Of a stretch of DNA of 64,000 bases, positions 42,655 through 51,616 are shown piece after piece. Location of the stretch: positions 155,774-219,773 of the forward strand of contig NZ_AOIO01000040.1 in assembly GCF_000337555.1 (NCBI RefSeq). The letters run 5' to 3'. The notes under the pieces were generated by a model that saw only the letters and a program-made list of their open reading frames with translations, did no database searches and was not told the DNA's origin. The DNA comes from Natrialba asiatica DSM 12278 (lineage in GTDB: Archaea; Halobacteriota; Halobacteria; Halobacteriales; Natrialbaceae). The translations under genes and the position numbers were made by a program. Positions within the stretch are counted from its first letter, which is position 1. Each line of letters starts with the position of its first letter.

Positions 42655-43329
42655 TCAGCTACAGATCCGTGCCACCACATCATGCAGATCCTCTACTTCG
42701 TAGGTTGGGGATGTTTCGAACGCAACGTCTCGACAGTGTGCTCGGCGAACGAACACCGAGTCGAGTCCGGCCCGCTCGGCCGCGACGATATCGCTTTCGC
42801 TGTCGCCGACGTAGAGCGCCGACTCCGCCCCCAGATCGGCCAGCGCCCGCTCGAGATAGTGCGTGTTCGGCTTTTTCAACCGCAGGCTCTCGACCGTCAT
42901 CTCGCGCCCGTAGTGGGTCTCGAAGAGCGCCTCGAGTTCGAAAAACGTCAGGATGAACTCGACCGTGCTGTGGTGGTTGTTGCTCACGACGCCGCAGTCA
43001 ACCGGGAGGTCGGCAATCGCGGTGATATCGTCGTAGCACCCTCGCGTGCCGTCTCTGAACGCGTCGAGCTGGGACTCTTCGTCGTGGCGCTCGCGTGCCT
43101 CCCAGAACGTCTCGGCGTCGAGATCGTACGCGGTGCAAATCTCGTCCAACACGGCGGGCGTGACGCCGCTGACGATGGCGTCGACGTGCTGCCGGCTGGG
43201 ATCGTCGACGCCGGCCGCTCGAAACGCGGCCCGCGCCGCCTCGGATTGGGTATCGGCAGACGGGGGTTCGACGAGGACGCCGTCGTTGTCGAAGAGAACG
43301 GCGTCGTATGTGGGTTCCGGTGGTGCCAT
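42655..43329 (-). CDS. HAD superfamily hydrolase
   Basis: The 224-residue HAD hydrolase has motif I AVLFDNDGVLVEPP (in DxDGV the two Asp are present), motif II GVVSNNHHSTVEF, the lysine of motif III LRLKKPNTHY and motif IV YVGDSESDIVAAERAGLD. The cap is of the helical phosphoglycolate-phosphatase type (residues about 20-95). A small-molecule phosphatase is likely but the substrate is not evident. It is convergent with the P450 gene (17-base gap). The 237-base region upstream is filled with hexamer repeats. Confidence 0.9.
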   Translation of the reverse strand: MAPPEPTYDAVLFDNDGVLVEPPSADTQSEAARAAFRAAGVDDPSRQHVDAIVSGVTPAVLDEICTAYDLDAETFWEARERHDEESQLDAFRDGTRGCYDDITAIADLPVDCGVVSNNHHSTVEFILTFFELEALFETHYGREMTVESLRLKKPNTHYLERALADLGAESALYVGDSESDIVAAERAGLDSVFVRRAHCRDVAFETSPTYEVEDLHDVVARICS

Positions 43330-43437
43330 ACGACCTTACTGGTCGGAATCCGCGTTGATCCTTTCGGTTGCGCTCCGTACGCCAGACTGGAGGCGAACTC
43401 GACGAAAACAGGCGTGAGGTGGTTGGAATCCGAACGG

Positions 43438-43535
43438 ATTCTAGGTCTGGGTTTGGGTCTGGGTCCGTGTCGACGTCTGTATCTGGGCCCGTGTCTGGGT
43501 CCAGGTCCAGATCTCCGTCCGAACCCATCCCCGCA
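43438..43535. repeat. Degenerate GGGTCT hexamer repeat
   Basis: Imperfect hexamers such as GGTCTGGGTTTGGGTCTGGG run for about 95 bases between the mdh 3' end and the HAD gene promoter. On the minus strand they would encode Asp-Pro/Asp-Thr dipeptides, but no gene structure supports translation. Confidence 0.6.
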
Positions 43536-43566
43536 TCCGCGTTCGAATCGGCGTCGCGTCTCCGAT

Positions 43567-44481
43567 TCAGGCGATCTTGTCGTACTGCTCCGAGAGCTTC
43601 TCCGCCGCCTCGCCGAGTTCATTGCGCTCGAACTCGGTCAGCTCCCACTCGACGATCTCCTCGACGCCGTTCGATCCCAGCTTCGCGGGCACGCCGAAGG
43701 CCGTCTCCTCGTGGCCGAACTCGCCCTCGAGTTTCACGCTCGCCGGAAGCACTTCGCCCGTATCGCGGAGGATCGCCTCGACCATGTGGCCGACGCCGGT
43801 CGCCGGCCCCCACTCCGTCGCGCCCTTCTTCTCGATGACGTTCATCGCCGAGGTCTGGAGTTCTTCCAAGAGTTCGTCCTTTTCGTCGTCGCTGAACTCG
43901 TGGTCCTGGCCGTCGACGCGGACCTTCGAGAAGACGGGGACCTGCGCATCGCCGTGCTCGCCGAGGATGGTCGCCTCGACGTTCTGGACGGGGGCGTCGT
44001 AACGCTTTGAGATCACGTAGCGAAATCGGGCGGAGTCGAGGCGGCCGCCGAAGCCGATCACCTTCTCTCGGGCGCGCTCGCCCGTCTCGTAGAGGTGGCG
44101 GTTCAGCAGGTCGACGGGGTTCGACGTAGTGACGGTGATGAAGTCGTCGTTGTACTCCGCCACGGAGGAGCCGATGTCCTCCATGATCGGCGCGTTGTCG
44201 CCCGCGAGGTCGATCCGGGTCTGGCCGGGCTGGCGCGGGATGCCGGCCGTGATGACGACGACGTCCGATCCCTCGGTGTCGGCGTAGTCGCCCTGCCGAA
44301 TCGTCGTGTTCGAGTCGTAGGCGATGCCGTGGTTCGCGTCGGCGGCCTGGCCGACCGTGTCGTCTTCCTTGTCCGGGATGTCGACGAACACGAGTTCGTC
44401 CGCGATGTCCCGGAGCGCGATGTTGTACCCTGCAGCGGCCCCGACGGTGCCGGCCGCACCGATCACGCTAACTTTCGTCAT
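43567..44481 (-). CDS. mdh: Malate dehydrogenase
   Basis: This enzyme is the NAD-dependent malate/oxaloacetate step of the TCA cycle. The 304-residue protein has the Rossmann loop [18 protein letters not shown], the substrate arginine in [30 protein letters not shown] and the catalytic histidine in [17 protein letters not shown]. It is the LDH-like tetrameric haloarchaeal form with acidic surface. The ATG at 44479-44481 ([11 protein letters not shown]) is clear; the longer frame adds a non-family leader. It is divergent from the SLOG-type gene. Confidence 0.95.
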   Translation of the reverse strand: MTKVSVIGAAGTVGAAAGYNIALRDIADELVFVDIPDKEDDTVGQAADANHGIAYDSNTTIRQGDYADTEGSDVVVITAGIPRQPGQTRIDLAGDNAPIMEDIGSSVAEYNDDFITVTTSNPVDLLNRHLYETGERAREKVIGFGGRLDSARFRYVISKRYDAPVQNVEATILGEHGDAQVPVFSKVRVDGQDHEFSDDEKDELLEELQTSAMNVIEKKGATEWGPATGVGHMVEAILRDTGEVLPASVKLEGEFGHEETAFGVPAKLGSNGVEEIVEWELTEFERNELGEAAEKLSEQYDKIA

Positions 44482-44571
44482 ACCATCTCGTGGTGCGCTT
44501 GTATACACGTTAAATCCGTCGAAACCGGTGCTTCTATAGCCGCCAGTCTCCCAGTGGTGGGCAGTTTACAC

Positions 44572-45030
44572 ATGCGCGTGAGCGTCATCGGCGGCGGCAC
44601 GATCACGGATGGCGAGGTCGAAACCGCGGCGGCGGTCGGCCGCGAACTCGGTGCCAGAGGGCACACGGTCGTCTGTGGGGGCCGCGGCGGAACGATGGAG
44701 GCGGTCTGTCGCGGGGCCGCTGCGGAGGGAGCGACGACCATCGGGATTCTGCCGGGGGCTGACCGGAGTCTGGCCAACGAGTTCGTCGACGTGGCGATCG
44801 CGACCGGGATCGGCCACGCGCGAAACGCGTTGGTGCCGCTGAACGGCGATGCGGTCGTCGCGCTGTCGGGCGGCGTCGGTACGCTGTCGGAAATCGGTTT
44901 TGCGGGCATTTACGACCGGCCGATCGTGGGCCTCGATACGCACGACGTTGCGGGAGTCGGGATCGAGACGGTCGAGACGCCCGCGGCTGCGGTCGATGCC
45001 GTGGAAGCGGCGGTCGACGGCGAGTCGTAG
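44572..45030 (+). CDS. SLOG/TIGR00725-type nucleotide-binding protein
   Basis: The 152-residue Rossmann-like protein has VSVIGGGTITDGEVETAAAV, VCGGRGGTMEAVCRGA and VALSGGVGTLSEIGFA, the signature of the TIGR00725 family, related to LOG (PGGxGTxxE) phosphoribohydrolases. The second glycine motif contains SGGVGTLSE, so the catalytic Glu is present. The biological substrate for this subgroup is not known to me. It is divergent from mdh and followed by a GNAT gene with a 133-base spacer. Confidence 0.88.
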   Translation: MRVSVIGGGTITDGEVETAAAVGRELGARGHTVVCGGRGGTMEAVCRGAAAEGATTIGILPGADRSLANEFVDVAIATGIGHARNALVPLNGDAVVALSGGVGTLSEIGFAGIYDRPIVGLDTHDVAGVGIETVETPAAAVDAVEAAVDGES

Positions 45031-45163
45031 GCGATCGGCGTCGAGTCGCGGATGATGCTCGTCGATCAACGCCCGGCGATCGGCGACCGGTGATTGGTAA
45101 CCGATAACCGGCGAGCAGCGGGCAACCGATACCGATTTGATCGCCCGCTGTGTGCAGTGTGCT

Positions 45164-45601
45164 ATGTCCGACCCGAACTCGGAGGCCAACGCGGACGCCT
45201 ATTCGATCCGCGAGGCGGTACCCGATCCCGAGACGTTCGTCGCGCTGCGCGAGGCTGCCGGCTTACCCTCCCGGTCGCGAGAGGGTATCGAACGAGGTCT
45301 CCCGAACTCCGTCTTCGGCGTCACCGTCGTCCGCGAGCCGACCGGCGATCCGGTGGGCATGGGACGGATCGTCGGCGACGGTGGCACCGTCTACCAGATC
45401 ACGGATATAGCCGTCCATCCAGATCACCAGGGCCAGGGTCTCGGCACGCGCATTATGCGCCGGCTCGACGCGTATCTCGAGGCGCAGGCACCGCCGCGAG
45501 CGTACGTCAATCTGGTCGCCGACGTCGACGGATTCTACGAAGCGTTCGGCTTCGAGGAGACGCGCCCGCACTCGAAAGCCATGTATCGCCGCACCGAGTA
45601 A
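45164..45601 (+). CDS. GNAT family N-acetyltransferase
   Basis: This 145-residue acetyltransferase has strands ending in GDGGTVYQITDIAVHPDHQG and the acetyl-CoA loop HQGQGLGTRIMRRLDAY (Q-x-x-G-x-G). The final GFYEAFGFEETRPHSKAMYR matches the usual C-terminal motif. The ATG at 45164 starts MSDPNSEANADAYSIREAV; the upstream 45137 start adds a cysteine-rich stretch and is unlikely. The acceptor substrate cannot be predicted. It is flanked on both sides by simple-repeat spacers. Confidence 0.9.
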   Translation: MSDPNSEANADAYSIREAVPDPETFVALREAAGLPSRSREGIERGLPNSVFGVTVVREPTGDPVGMGRIVGDGGTVYQITDIAVHPDHQGQGLGTRIMRRLDAYLEAQAPPRAYVNLVADVDGFYEAFGFEETRPHSKAMYRRTE

Positions 45602-45640
45602 CCGATCGCGTATCCCCGCTCGGCACGTGTTCAGTACACG

Positions 45641-45696
45641 CGCTGGCCCGCCGGCCTGCCGGTTCGCTGGTCCGCTGGCCTGCCGGTCCGCTGGCC
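45641..45696. repeat. 24-bp tandem repeat, about 2.3 copies
   Basis: Units CGCTGGCCCGCCGGCCTGCC-GGTT (45641) and CGCTGGTCCGCTGGCCTGCC-GGTC (45665) differ at three positions. A third begins at 45689 (CGCTGGCC). They fill the spacer between the GNAT gene and the autoantigen-27-type gene. Confidence 0.8.
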
Positions 45697-45742
45697 ATCC
45701 TCGTTCGCAGCTTTTTCGACTCTTGACCGCGTTATGGTGGAT

Positions 45743-46513
45743 ATGAGCGACTTCGACAAGGAAGCCGAGCGCGAGAAACTTCGCGAGAAGTACGAACGCG
45801 ACGAGGCCGAACGGGAAGCCACCCAACGCATGAGCGATCTGCTGCTCAAAGGAGCGACGATGACGAACTCCCACTGTGGCACCTGCGGCGATCCGCTCTT
45901 CCAGCAGGACGGCACCACGTTCTGCCCCAGCTGTCACGGCAACCCGGACGCCGTCCAGGGAACCGAACTCGAAGCCGAACCGGCTGACGACACGGCAACC
46001 GGGAACGCTACCGCCGAGGAATCGGCGGCCGACCGGAACGGCGAATCGAGTGGGCGGGACGCTGCTGGCGAGCCCGACGCCGATGACGGCGCTCGACTGG
46101 ACCGGACGCGAACGCACGGTTCCGAACGTCCCCGGGAGCAACTGGAGCCCGATCGAGGCGCTGACTCCCCCGGCCGCGCCGAGCCAACCGACGAGCCGAC
46201 CGACGAGACCGTCGAGCCGACACAGCCACGGCAACCCGCTACGACGCCTCGATCGCGTCCGTCACCGCCGTCGGAGCGGAACCCGAGTTCACGCGTTGAC
46301 GCTGCTGGGTCCGACGCGCCCGCCGGCACCGGCACCGGCACACCCCGTCGCTCGACCGACGGTGACAGCGAACTCGAGGCGGCCAGGGAATCGCTTCGGC
46401 AGGCACTCGAGAAGTTCGCGGGGGAGGCTGCGGCGACGGACGATCCGCGCTATGCGAAGGCGTGCCTGGAAGCGGCCCGCGAGGCGAGCGAGACGTTGTC
46501 GACGCTCCGCTGA
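45743..46513 (+). CDS. Sjogren's autoantigen 1 (p27)-family zinc protein
   Basis: The 256-residue protein begins with a charged helix (KEAEREKLREKYERDEAERE), then TQRMSDLLLKGATMTNSHCG and the zinc ribbon CGTCGDPLFQQDGTTFCPSC, which defines the archaeal/eukaryotic Sjogren's syndrome/scleroderma autoantigen 1 family. A long acidic Pro/Thr/Glu linker (about 75-205) and a C-terminal helical region (EAARESLRQALEKFAGEA) follow. The ATGs at 45734 and 45743 differ by three residues. Function in archaea is not defined; the zinc ribbon suggests a protein or nucleic acid contact. Confidence 0.85.
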   Translation: MSDFDKEAEREKLREKYERDEAEREATQRMSDLLLKGATMTNSHCGTCGDPLFQQDGTTFCPSCHGNPDAVQGTELEAEPADDTATGNATAEESAADRNGESSGRDAAGEPDADDGARLDRTRTHGSERPREQLEPDRGADSPGRAEPTDEPTDETVEPTQPRQPATTPRSRPSPPSERNPSSRVDAAGSDAPAGTGTGTPRRSTDGDSELEAARESLRQALEKFAGEAAATDDPRYAKACLEAAREASETLSTLR

Positions 46514-46692
46514 TCGCAGTCCGGTTTCCGCGAAGGGTATCTGCTTCTCTCGTCGGTGGTCCAGCGGGAGATTTCTCGGACATCATAACCGTACTGGCGA
46601 ACGGATCGGTCGCTTGTATTCTTCCGATATATCCACGCACACTTATTCGAAAGTATCTTTAACTGAATCGATGCATATGATAGGGACGACGC

Positions 46693-47571
46693 ATGGCGCT
46701 TATCTCGATGGTGGTTTTGACCGGTCTCACCGTTCTCACTGGGCTGTCGATAACGTGCTTGCTTTGTCTCGAACCCCGACAGCTTCGTCGGACGGCCAGT
46801 GAGTTCGGACCCCGACTCCGTACCGTCGCCCCGTACCTCGGCGCCGCAGCACTGTTCTTTCTCACCAAACGGGCGACCCACGGGTACAGCGTCGAACTAT
46901 CCCACGCGCTCGACTGGGACATCACTGCTGAACTCTACGCCGTCGAAGGCGAGTTCGTCGCGGATCTTCAGCACGCCGTCCCCGGGGCCACCCTGGAGTT
47001 TTTCTCGGTGATGTACATGTTCGGATTCCCGTTTCTCGTCGTGACGGCACCGATCCTCTATTTCCTGTTACCGTCCCAGCGACACCTGAAGGAACTCCTC
47101 ATCTCGTACCTCCTCAACTACTTCCTCGGCGCGATCTGTTATACGCTGTTCATCGCGTACGGGCCGCGGAATCACCTGTCGACGGTCGACGGCCTGATGT
47201 ACAACTTCTACCCGTCCACGCAGGATCTCACGGGGGCCGTTTCGGCGAACACCGACGTGTTCCCGTCGCTGCACACGTCGCTGGCGGTCGTCGTCCTCGC
47301 GTTCGCCTGGCGATCGCGCCGAGAGTATCCGCGGTGGTTCCCGATTGCGGCGTTCGTGACCGCCGGTGTCGTTTTCTCGACGATGTATCTCGGCATTCAC
47401 TGGCTGCTCGATGTCGTAGCCGGTGTCGCACTCGGCGTCGGAAGCATCTACGCGGCCGAACGATTCGTCGACCGCGCGGAAGGCGATGCCGAGCGCGGTC
47501 GGGGCCGAGAACAGGACCCCGTTCCCGATCCCGATGACGAGGACGGAGTCACGTCCGACGTGAGTGACTGA
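46693..47571 (+). CDS. PAP2/inositolphosphotransferase-type membrane protein
   Basis: The 292-residue protein has about six hydrophobic helices and the PAP2 phosphatase motifs. FPSLHTSLAVVVLAFAW carries the catalytic histidine in SLHTS, and YLGIHWLLDVVAGVALG gives the second histidine and aspartate. The first motif (KxxxxxxRP) is weak. It resembles lipid phosphate phosphatases and Aur1/Ipt1-like transferases that act on phospholipid or isoprenoid phosphates at the outer membrane face. A charged C-terminal tail of about 35 residues follows the last helix. Confidence 0.87.
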   Translation: MALISMVVLTGLTVLTGLSITCLLCLEPRQLRRTASEFGPRLRTVAPYLGAAALFFLTKRATHGYSVELSHALDWDITAELYAVEGEFVADLQHAVPGATLEFFSVMYMFGFPFLVVTAPILYFLLPSQRHLKELLISYLLNYFLGAICYTLFIAYGPRNHLSTVDGLMYNFYPSTQDLTGAVSANTDVFPSLHTSLAVVVLAFAWRSRREYPRWFPIAAFVTAGVVFSTMYLGIHWLLDVVAGVALGVGSIYAAERFVDRAEGDAERGRGREQDPVPDPDDEDGVTSDVSD

Positions 47572-47617
47572 CCGCTCTCGACCCGCAACTTATCGAACGG
47601 CATTCGTCGACGGGCTA

Positions 47618-50122
47618 TCAGCCGCTGTACTCGCTGCCGATAACCTCCCGAATCCGCTCGGCCGTCACCGTCCCGACGCCGTCGGCCGCCTGTAACTCTT
47701 CTTCGCTGGCGATCATCACGGCCTCGACGGTGCCGAACTCGTCGAGCAGCGACCGGGCCGTAACCGGGCCGATTTCGGCGATCGAGGCGACGACGTACTC
47801 CTGTTGCTCGCCGAGCGTCTTGGACTGTTTCTCGCCGTGAACCGATACCTCGCGGTCCGTGAGGTCTTGCTCCCGGCTCGCAATCACCGCGAGCAGTTCG
47901 GTCGTCTCGTCCTCGCCTTCGGTGCGAAGCACGCTCGCACCGAAGTCCACGGCGAGACTCGAGAGTGCTCCCCGAACGGCGTTCGGGTGAATGTCGCGCT
48001 GATCGTACAACCCGTCGCCCTCGACGACCACGATGGGACGGGAGTAGTGGCGAGCCATCGCGCCCACCTGCTCGAAGACCGACCGGTCGCCCCCGACGAG
48101 CGAATCGACGAAGTCGGCGACTGACTTCCGTTCGACGACGACGCGATCCGAGCAGACGTAGTCGCCCACGTCGAGGGTTTCGAGTCGAACCGCGATTTCC
48201 TCACGGCGCGAGAGTTCGCGGGCGATGTTGGCGTCCATCTCGCGCTGGTCGGCGACGATTTCGACGGTATCGCCCTCAGCCGTGGGTTCGTGGGTTTCGA
48301 CCGCCGGTGTGGCGTCTTCACCGTCGCCGTCTTCGTCAGGTTCGAACTCCCGGAGACCGGGCCGTTCCGAACCCCCCTCGCTTCCACTGGAACCATCGCC
48401 GCCTGCACCGGGTTTCCCGCCGCTAACGTTCACTTTCGCTCCGCCGTCATCGGTCGTCGCGCGGCTCCCGTCACCGCCGCCGAAATCCGCGAGCGACTGC
48501 TGGGATTCGTCGAGTTCGTTCTCGATGTCGTCGGCTATTCCCTTTAGCTCGCGCAGTTCCGACTCCATTTCCTTCTCGCGCCGGCGGGAGATCCAGAAGT
48601 AGGCCTCGTCGCGGGTGTCTTCGGCCATGAGCACGACGACGCGGCCCTCGGACTGGCGACCCGTCCGGCCCTTGCGCTGGATCGAGCGAATCGCCGTGGG
48701 AACGGGTTCGTAAAAGAGGACGAGGTCGACCTCGGGGACGTCCAAGCCCTCCTCGGCGACCGACGTCGAGACGAGCACTTCGAACTCGCCCGCGCGGAAC
48801 TCGTCTAAGACTTCCTGTTGTTGTTTCTGAGTCATCCCGTCAGAGCCCTCGCGGTCGCCCTGGCCGACGAAGCGCTTTGCGTCACAGCTCCCTGCGAGAA
48901 ACTCCGTCAGCGCCTCGGCCGTGTCGCGCGATTCGGTGAACACGATCACGCGCTCGCCGTCCTCGATCCCGAGCGTTTCCGCGAGGAGCATCCGGGTCCT
49001 CCGGTATTTGGGGTGTAACTCGCTGAAACTCTCGGCCTTCCGCATGGCCTCGCGGACGCGCGGGTCCGAGACCATCCGCTGGCTGGCCTTCGACGCCCCC
49101 GACGAGCGGGCCTGGTTGCGCTGGCGGTCGAAGTACCGCCGCAGCGCCTCGACGCTCTGGGTTTCGACGAGCGTAACGGCCTGACGGAGCTTCATCACCT
49201 CCGCGTGGATCGACATCCCCTCGAACCCCTCCGACTGGTCGTTGTTGATCAACTGCTGCAACTCGGCGCGCATCTTGTTCAGGTCCTTCTGGGACTGATC
49301 CGGCTGGGTCGACTTCGCAACCCCCAACTCTTTCAGCTTCTCGAGGCGGTCTTTGATCACCTCGTTTAGGGCGTCCCGAATCTCGAGTACGTCATCGGGC
49401 AAGTCGATCCGTTCCCACTCGACCTCGGTGTCGTGGGTGAACTCGTCGACGTCGGCGTCCTCCTCGGTCATCACCTCGACCTCCTGGAGCCCGAGGTTCT
49501 CACAGACCTCGAGGATGGCCTCCTCGTCGCCGCCGGGTGAGGCCGACATGCCGGTGACGAGCGGGTCGCGGGCGTCTTCGTGATAGCGCTCGGCGATGTA
49601 GTTGTAGGCGTAGTCGCCGGTCGCGCGGTGGCACTCGTCGAACGTCAGGTGGGTCACGTCGGAAAGCGAGATGCGTCCCCCGACGAGGTCGTTCTCGATC
49701 ACCTGCGGGGTGGCCATCACGACCGTGGCGTCCGTCCACAGTTCGGCGCGGTCGTCCGGGCTCACGTCGCCCGTGAAGACGACGATCTCCTCGTTTTCAG
49801 AACGCTCTGCGTTCTGATCGCTCGACGAGCTTTGCTCGTCGGTGTCGGGAATCTGGAGCGCCTCGCGGTAGAACTCGGCGTGTTGCTGGACGAGGGGTTT
49901 CGTCGGTGCGAGCATCAGTGCGGTGCCGCCGACCTCCTCGAGCCGGCGCGCCGTCACGAGCAGGCTCACGGTGGTCTTTCCCAGCCCGGTCGGAAGGCAG
50001 ACGAGCGTGTGGTCGTTCGCGGCCGTTCCGGCGAGTTTCAACTGGTAGAGGCGGCGCTCGAGAAAATTCGGTTCGAGCAAGGGGTGCTCGATCGACGGCG
50101 GCTCCTCGTCCTGTGCTGCCAT
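47618..50122 (-). CDS. hef: Hef helicase/XPF-type nuclease
   Basis: The 834-residue fork-processing enzyme (FANCM relative) has an N-terminal SF2 helicase with LPTGLGKTTVSLLV, the DECH box LTFDECHRATGD, SASPGGDEEAI and RKGRTGRQSEGRVVVL. An acidic Gly/Ser/Glu linker (about 530-615) follows, then the XPF nuclease GDYVCSDRVVVERKSVADF and a final helix-hairpin-helix (IAEIGPVTARSLLDEFG and ADGVGTVTAERIREV). The ATG at 50120-50122 is chosen; the frame to 50524 adds basic non-family sequence. The linker DNA contains an ORB-like element. In archaea Hef restarts stalled forks. Confidence 0.95.
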   Translation of the reverse strand: MAAQDEEPPSIEHPLLEPNFLERRLYQLKLAGTAANDHTLVCLPTGLGKTTVSLLVTARRLEEVGGTALMLAPTKPLVQQHAEFYREALQIPDTDEQSSSSDQNAERSENEEIVVFTGDVSPDDRAELWTDATVVMATPQVIENDLVGGRISLSDVTHLTFDECHRATGDYAYNYIAERYHEDARDPLVTGMSASPGGDEEAILEVCENLGLQEVEVMTEEDADVDEFTHDTEVEWERIDLPDDVLEIRDALNEVIKDRLEKLKELGVAKSTQPDQSQKDLNKMRAELQQLINNDQSEGFEGMSIHAEVMKLRQAVTLVETQSVEALRRYFDRQRNQARSSGASKASQRMVSDPRVREAMRKAESFSELHPKYRRTRMLLAETLGIEDGERVIVFTESRDTAEALTEFLAGSCDAKRFVGQGDREGSDGMTQKQQQEVLDEFRAGEFEVLVSTSVAEEGLDVPEVDLVLFYEPVPTAIRSIQRKGRTGRQSEGRVVVLMAEDTRDEAYFWISRRREKEMESELRELKGIADDIENELDESQQSLADFGGGDGSRATTDDGGAKVNVSGGKPGAGGDGSSGSEGGSERPGLREFEPDEDGDGEDATPAVETHEPTAEGDTVEIVADQREMDANIARELSRREEIAVRLETLDVGDYVCSDRVVVERKSVADFVDSLVGGDRSVFEQVGAMARHYSRPIVVVEGDGLYDQRDIHPNAVRGALSSLAVDFGASVLRTEGEDETTELLAVIASREQDLTDREVSVHGEKQSKTLGEQQEYVVASIAEIGPVTARSLLDEFGTVEAVMIASEEELQAADGVGTVTAERIREVIGSEYSG
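48371..48393 (-). promoter_or_regulatory. ORB-like element inside hef linker
   Basis: The minus strand reads GTTCCAGTGGAAGCGAGGGG then GGT, with the ORB core, dyad and G-run. It overlaps codons GGT, TCC, AGT, GGA, GGG and GGT in the Gly/Ser linker, which are uncommon choices in this G+C-rich gene. Confidence 0.55.
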
Positions 50123-50298
50123 TGGCGGCCGATTCGATGCGGTTGCGGTTAAGGATTGAGAAAGCGCGGTGGAAGTAAACGCATCACCTGAATCGATCGT
50201 TCTCAGGAGACTATCCCGCCGAACGATAGCGTCCGTACACGGCTTGAGGTCGAACGCCGCCACCCTTTTTGTCCCGGCGCACCGTAGTATCCCCCGCA

Positions 50299-50433
50299 AT
50301 GTGTCACTGCTTCGCATCCGTCGACGACCTGACCGCCGAGGAACGGGCGGCCGTCCGCGACGAGCACAGCCTCGAAGAACTGCGCGCGGCGTACTCCGAA
50401 ACTGAACTCGCCGAACTCGGCGTCGCGGTATAA
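50299..50433 (+). CDS. 44-residue conserved haloarchaeal protein
   Basis: A small acidic peptide begins MCHCFASVDDLTAEERAAVR and contains a Glu/Leu-rich helix (EHSLEELRAAYSETELAELG). The CxC pair near the start may hold a metal or be redox-active. The pattern of an N-terminal CHC followed by two short amphipathic helices is one I recall from many haloarchaeal small proteins. It is divergent from hef with a 176-base spacer. The function is unknown. Confidence 0.7.
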   Translation: MCHCFASVDDLTAEERAAVRDEHSLEELRAAYSETELAELGVAV

Positions 50434-50499
50434 GTACACCAGAGCGGTGCCGAAAACAGCGTGCTGCAGCCGTTCCCACGGAGAGCCGGTACTCAAACG

Positions 50500-51096
50500 T
50501 CAAACGAACGTGACGACCAGCCACGCGAGCACACCGGCGTAGATCGGAATCGTCAGATTGTCGTCGACGATGTAGTCACCGACTTGTACCGTCACGCCGT
50601 CCGCGAGCGCCGCGCCGAGCGCCGCCGCGACCACGGCGAGCGGCGTCTCGTAGAGAAACGGCGTCGCGATAATCGCGCTGACGATGAACATCGTCCCCAG
50701 CACCTTCGGACCCTTGACCCGCTTTAGCGTGTCGTCCGAAACGGTTCCGCTGACCGGGTCGCCGAGCGAGAGCATCAACATCGCCGGCAGGGCGATCGCC
50801 GACTGAAAGAGACAGACGACGACCGTCATGCTGAGCATGTAATACCCGTATCCGGCGAACTGTTCTTGCTCGTACTCGCGAGTCAACGTCTCGTAGAGGC
50901 GCTGGTAGACCCACCACTCGAGTTCGAGATGCAATCGCGTGAACTCGAGGAAGATCGTACCGAGGGCGAGGACCACCATCAGGATGCGAAAGCGCGTCCA
51001 GGAGAGGCCGAGGTCGAACGCGTTCGCGAGCAGATAGAGGGCGACCAATCCGGAGCCGCTGGCGTGGACGAGCCGTCGCTTCAATTCGTCGGCCAT
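50500..51096 (-). CDS. Dolichol kinase/CTP-transferase-like membrane protein
   Basis: The 198-residue polytopic membrane protein has about six helices and the signature GDPVSGTVSDDTLKRVKGPK, followed by VLGTMFIVSA. GDPVxG with a downstream KGPK/T resembles the dolichol kinase/phosphatidate cytidylyltransferase superfamily. The C-terminal GAALADGVTVQVGDYIVDDN adds an acidic site typical of CTP-dependent lipid kinases. In haloarchaea such an enzyme could phosphorylate isoprenoid alcohols used as glycan carriers; that is inference. It begins at ATG 51096 or 51099. Confidence 0.83.
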   Translation of the reverse strand: MADELKRRLVHASGSGLVALYLLANAFDLGLSWTRFRILMVVLALGTIFLEFTRLHLELEWWVYQRLYETLTREYEQEQFAGYGYYMLSMTVVVCLFQSAIALPAMLMLSLGDPVSGTVSDDTLKRVKGPKVLGTMFIVSAIIATPFLYETPLAVVAAALGAALADGVTVQVGDYIVDDNLTIPIYAGVLAWLVVTFV

Positions 51097-51198
51097 CACG
51101 TCACTCCTCGAAGGTGGTGACCTTCAGTGCGTCGGTTACGTCTGCTGCAGGTGGTTCTTTGACACGTGGGTCGCCCGCTGTCCGCCGGTTCGCTGCTC

Positions 51199-51432
51199 TC
51201 AGGTCGTCACGCCCCAGCTAATATGGGCCCACGTTCGCTCGTAGATATAATACGTGCCGGTTTTCACGAGGTTCGTTACGAGTCCGATATTCAGTGCCGC
51301 ACCGACATCGCCGACGACCGCCCAGGCAACGGTGACGGTGATCAGAAGCATGACCAACCGATAACAGAGCGTCTTGACGAGCGCCCGTTTCTGGGCCTGT
51401 ATTGCGGGCCGGGAGAGGACGTTCCAGTGCAT
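51199..51432 (-). CDS. DUF2061 membrane protein
   Basis: This 77-residue protein has two membrane segments. RALVKTLCYRLVMLLITVTV followed by AWAVVGDVGAALNIGLVTNL and KTGTYYIYERTWAHISWG is the complete DUF2061 pattern (KxxxYRxxxxxxT and YYxxERxW). The ATG at 51430-51432 gives the family start, while the 51534 frame adds a basic leader. Its function is unknown in any organism I know of. It lies between the dolichol-kinase-like and glyS genes, all leftward but with gaps of 100 bases or more. Confidence 0.88.
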   Translation of the reverse strand: MHWNVLSRPAIQAQKRALVKTLCYRLVMLLITVTVAWAVVGDVGAALNIGLVTNLVKTGTYYIYERTWAHISWGVTT

Positions 51433-51616
51433 ACGCCCGGTTCGTCGGCCACCCAATAAGTAACGACGATCGGATACATATTTGCTTGATTGTAACTGGT
51501 ATTGGTTTCGGGTACGATTTGGATCGACCGGCATCCGTACGGCTCGCTTTGACTGTGATGGACGCGAAGAATGCAGCGCGAACGCGGCCGTCTCACAGCG
51601 AGTTCAGACGGATTCG

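Noticed and set aside
50123..50524. N-terminal extension of the hef frame
   Set aside because: Arg/Cys-rich and unlike Hef; it also covers a divergent small gene.
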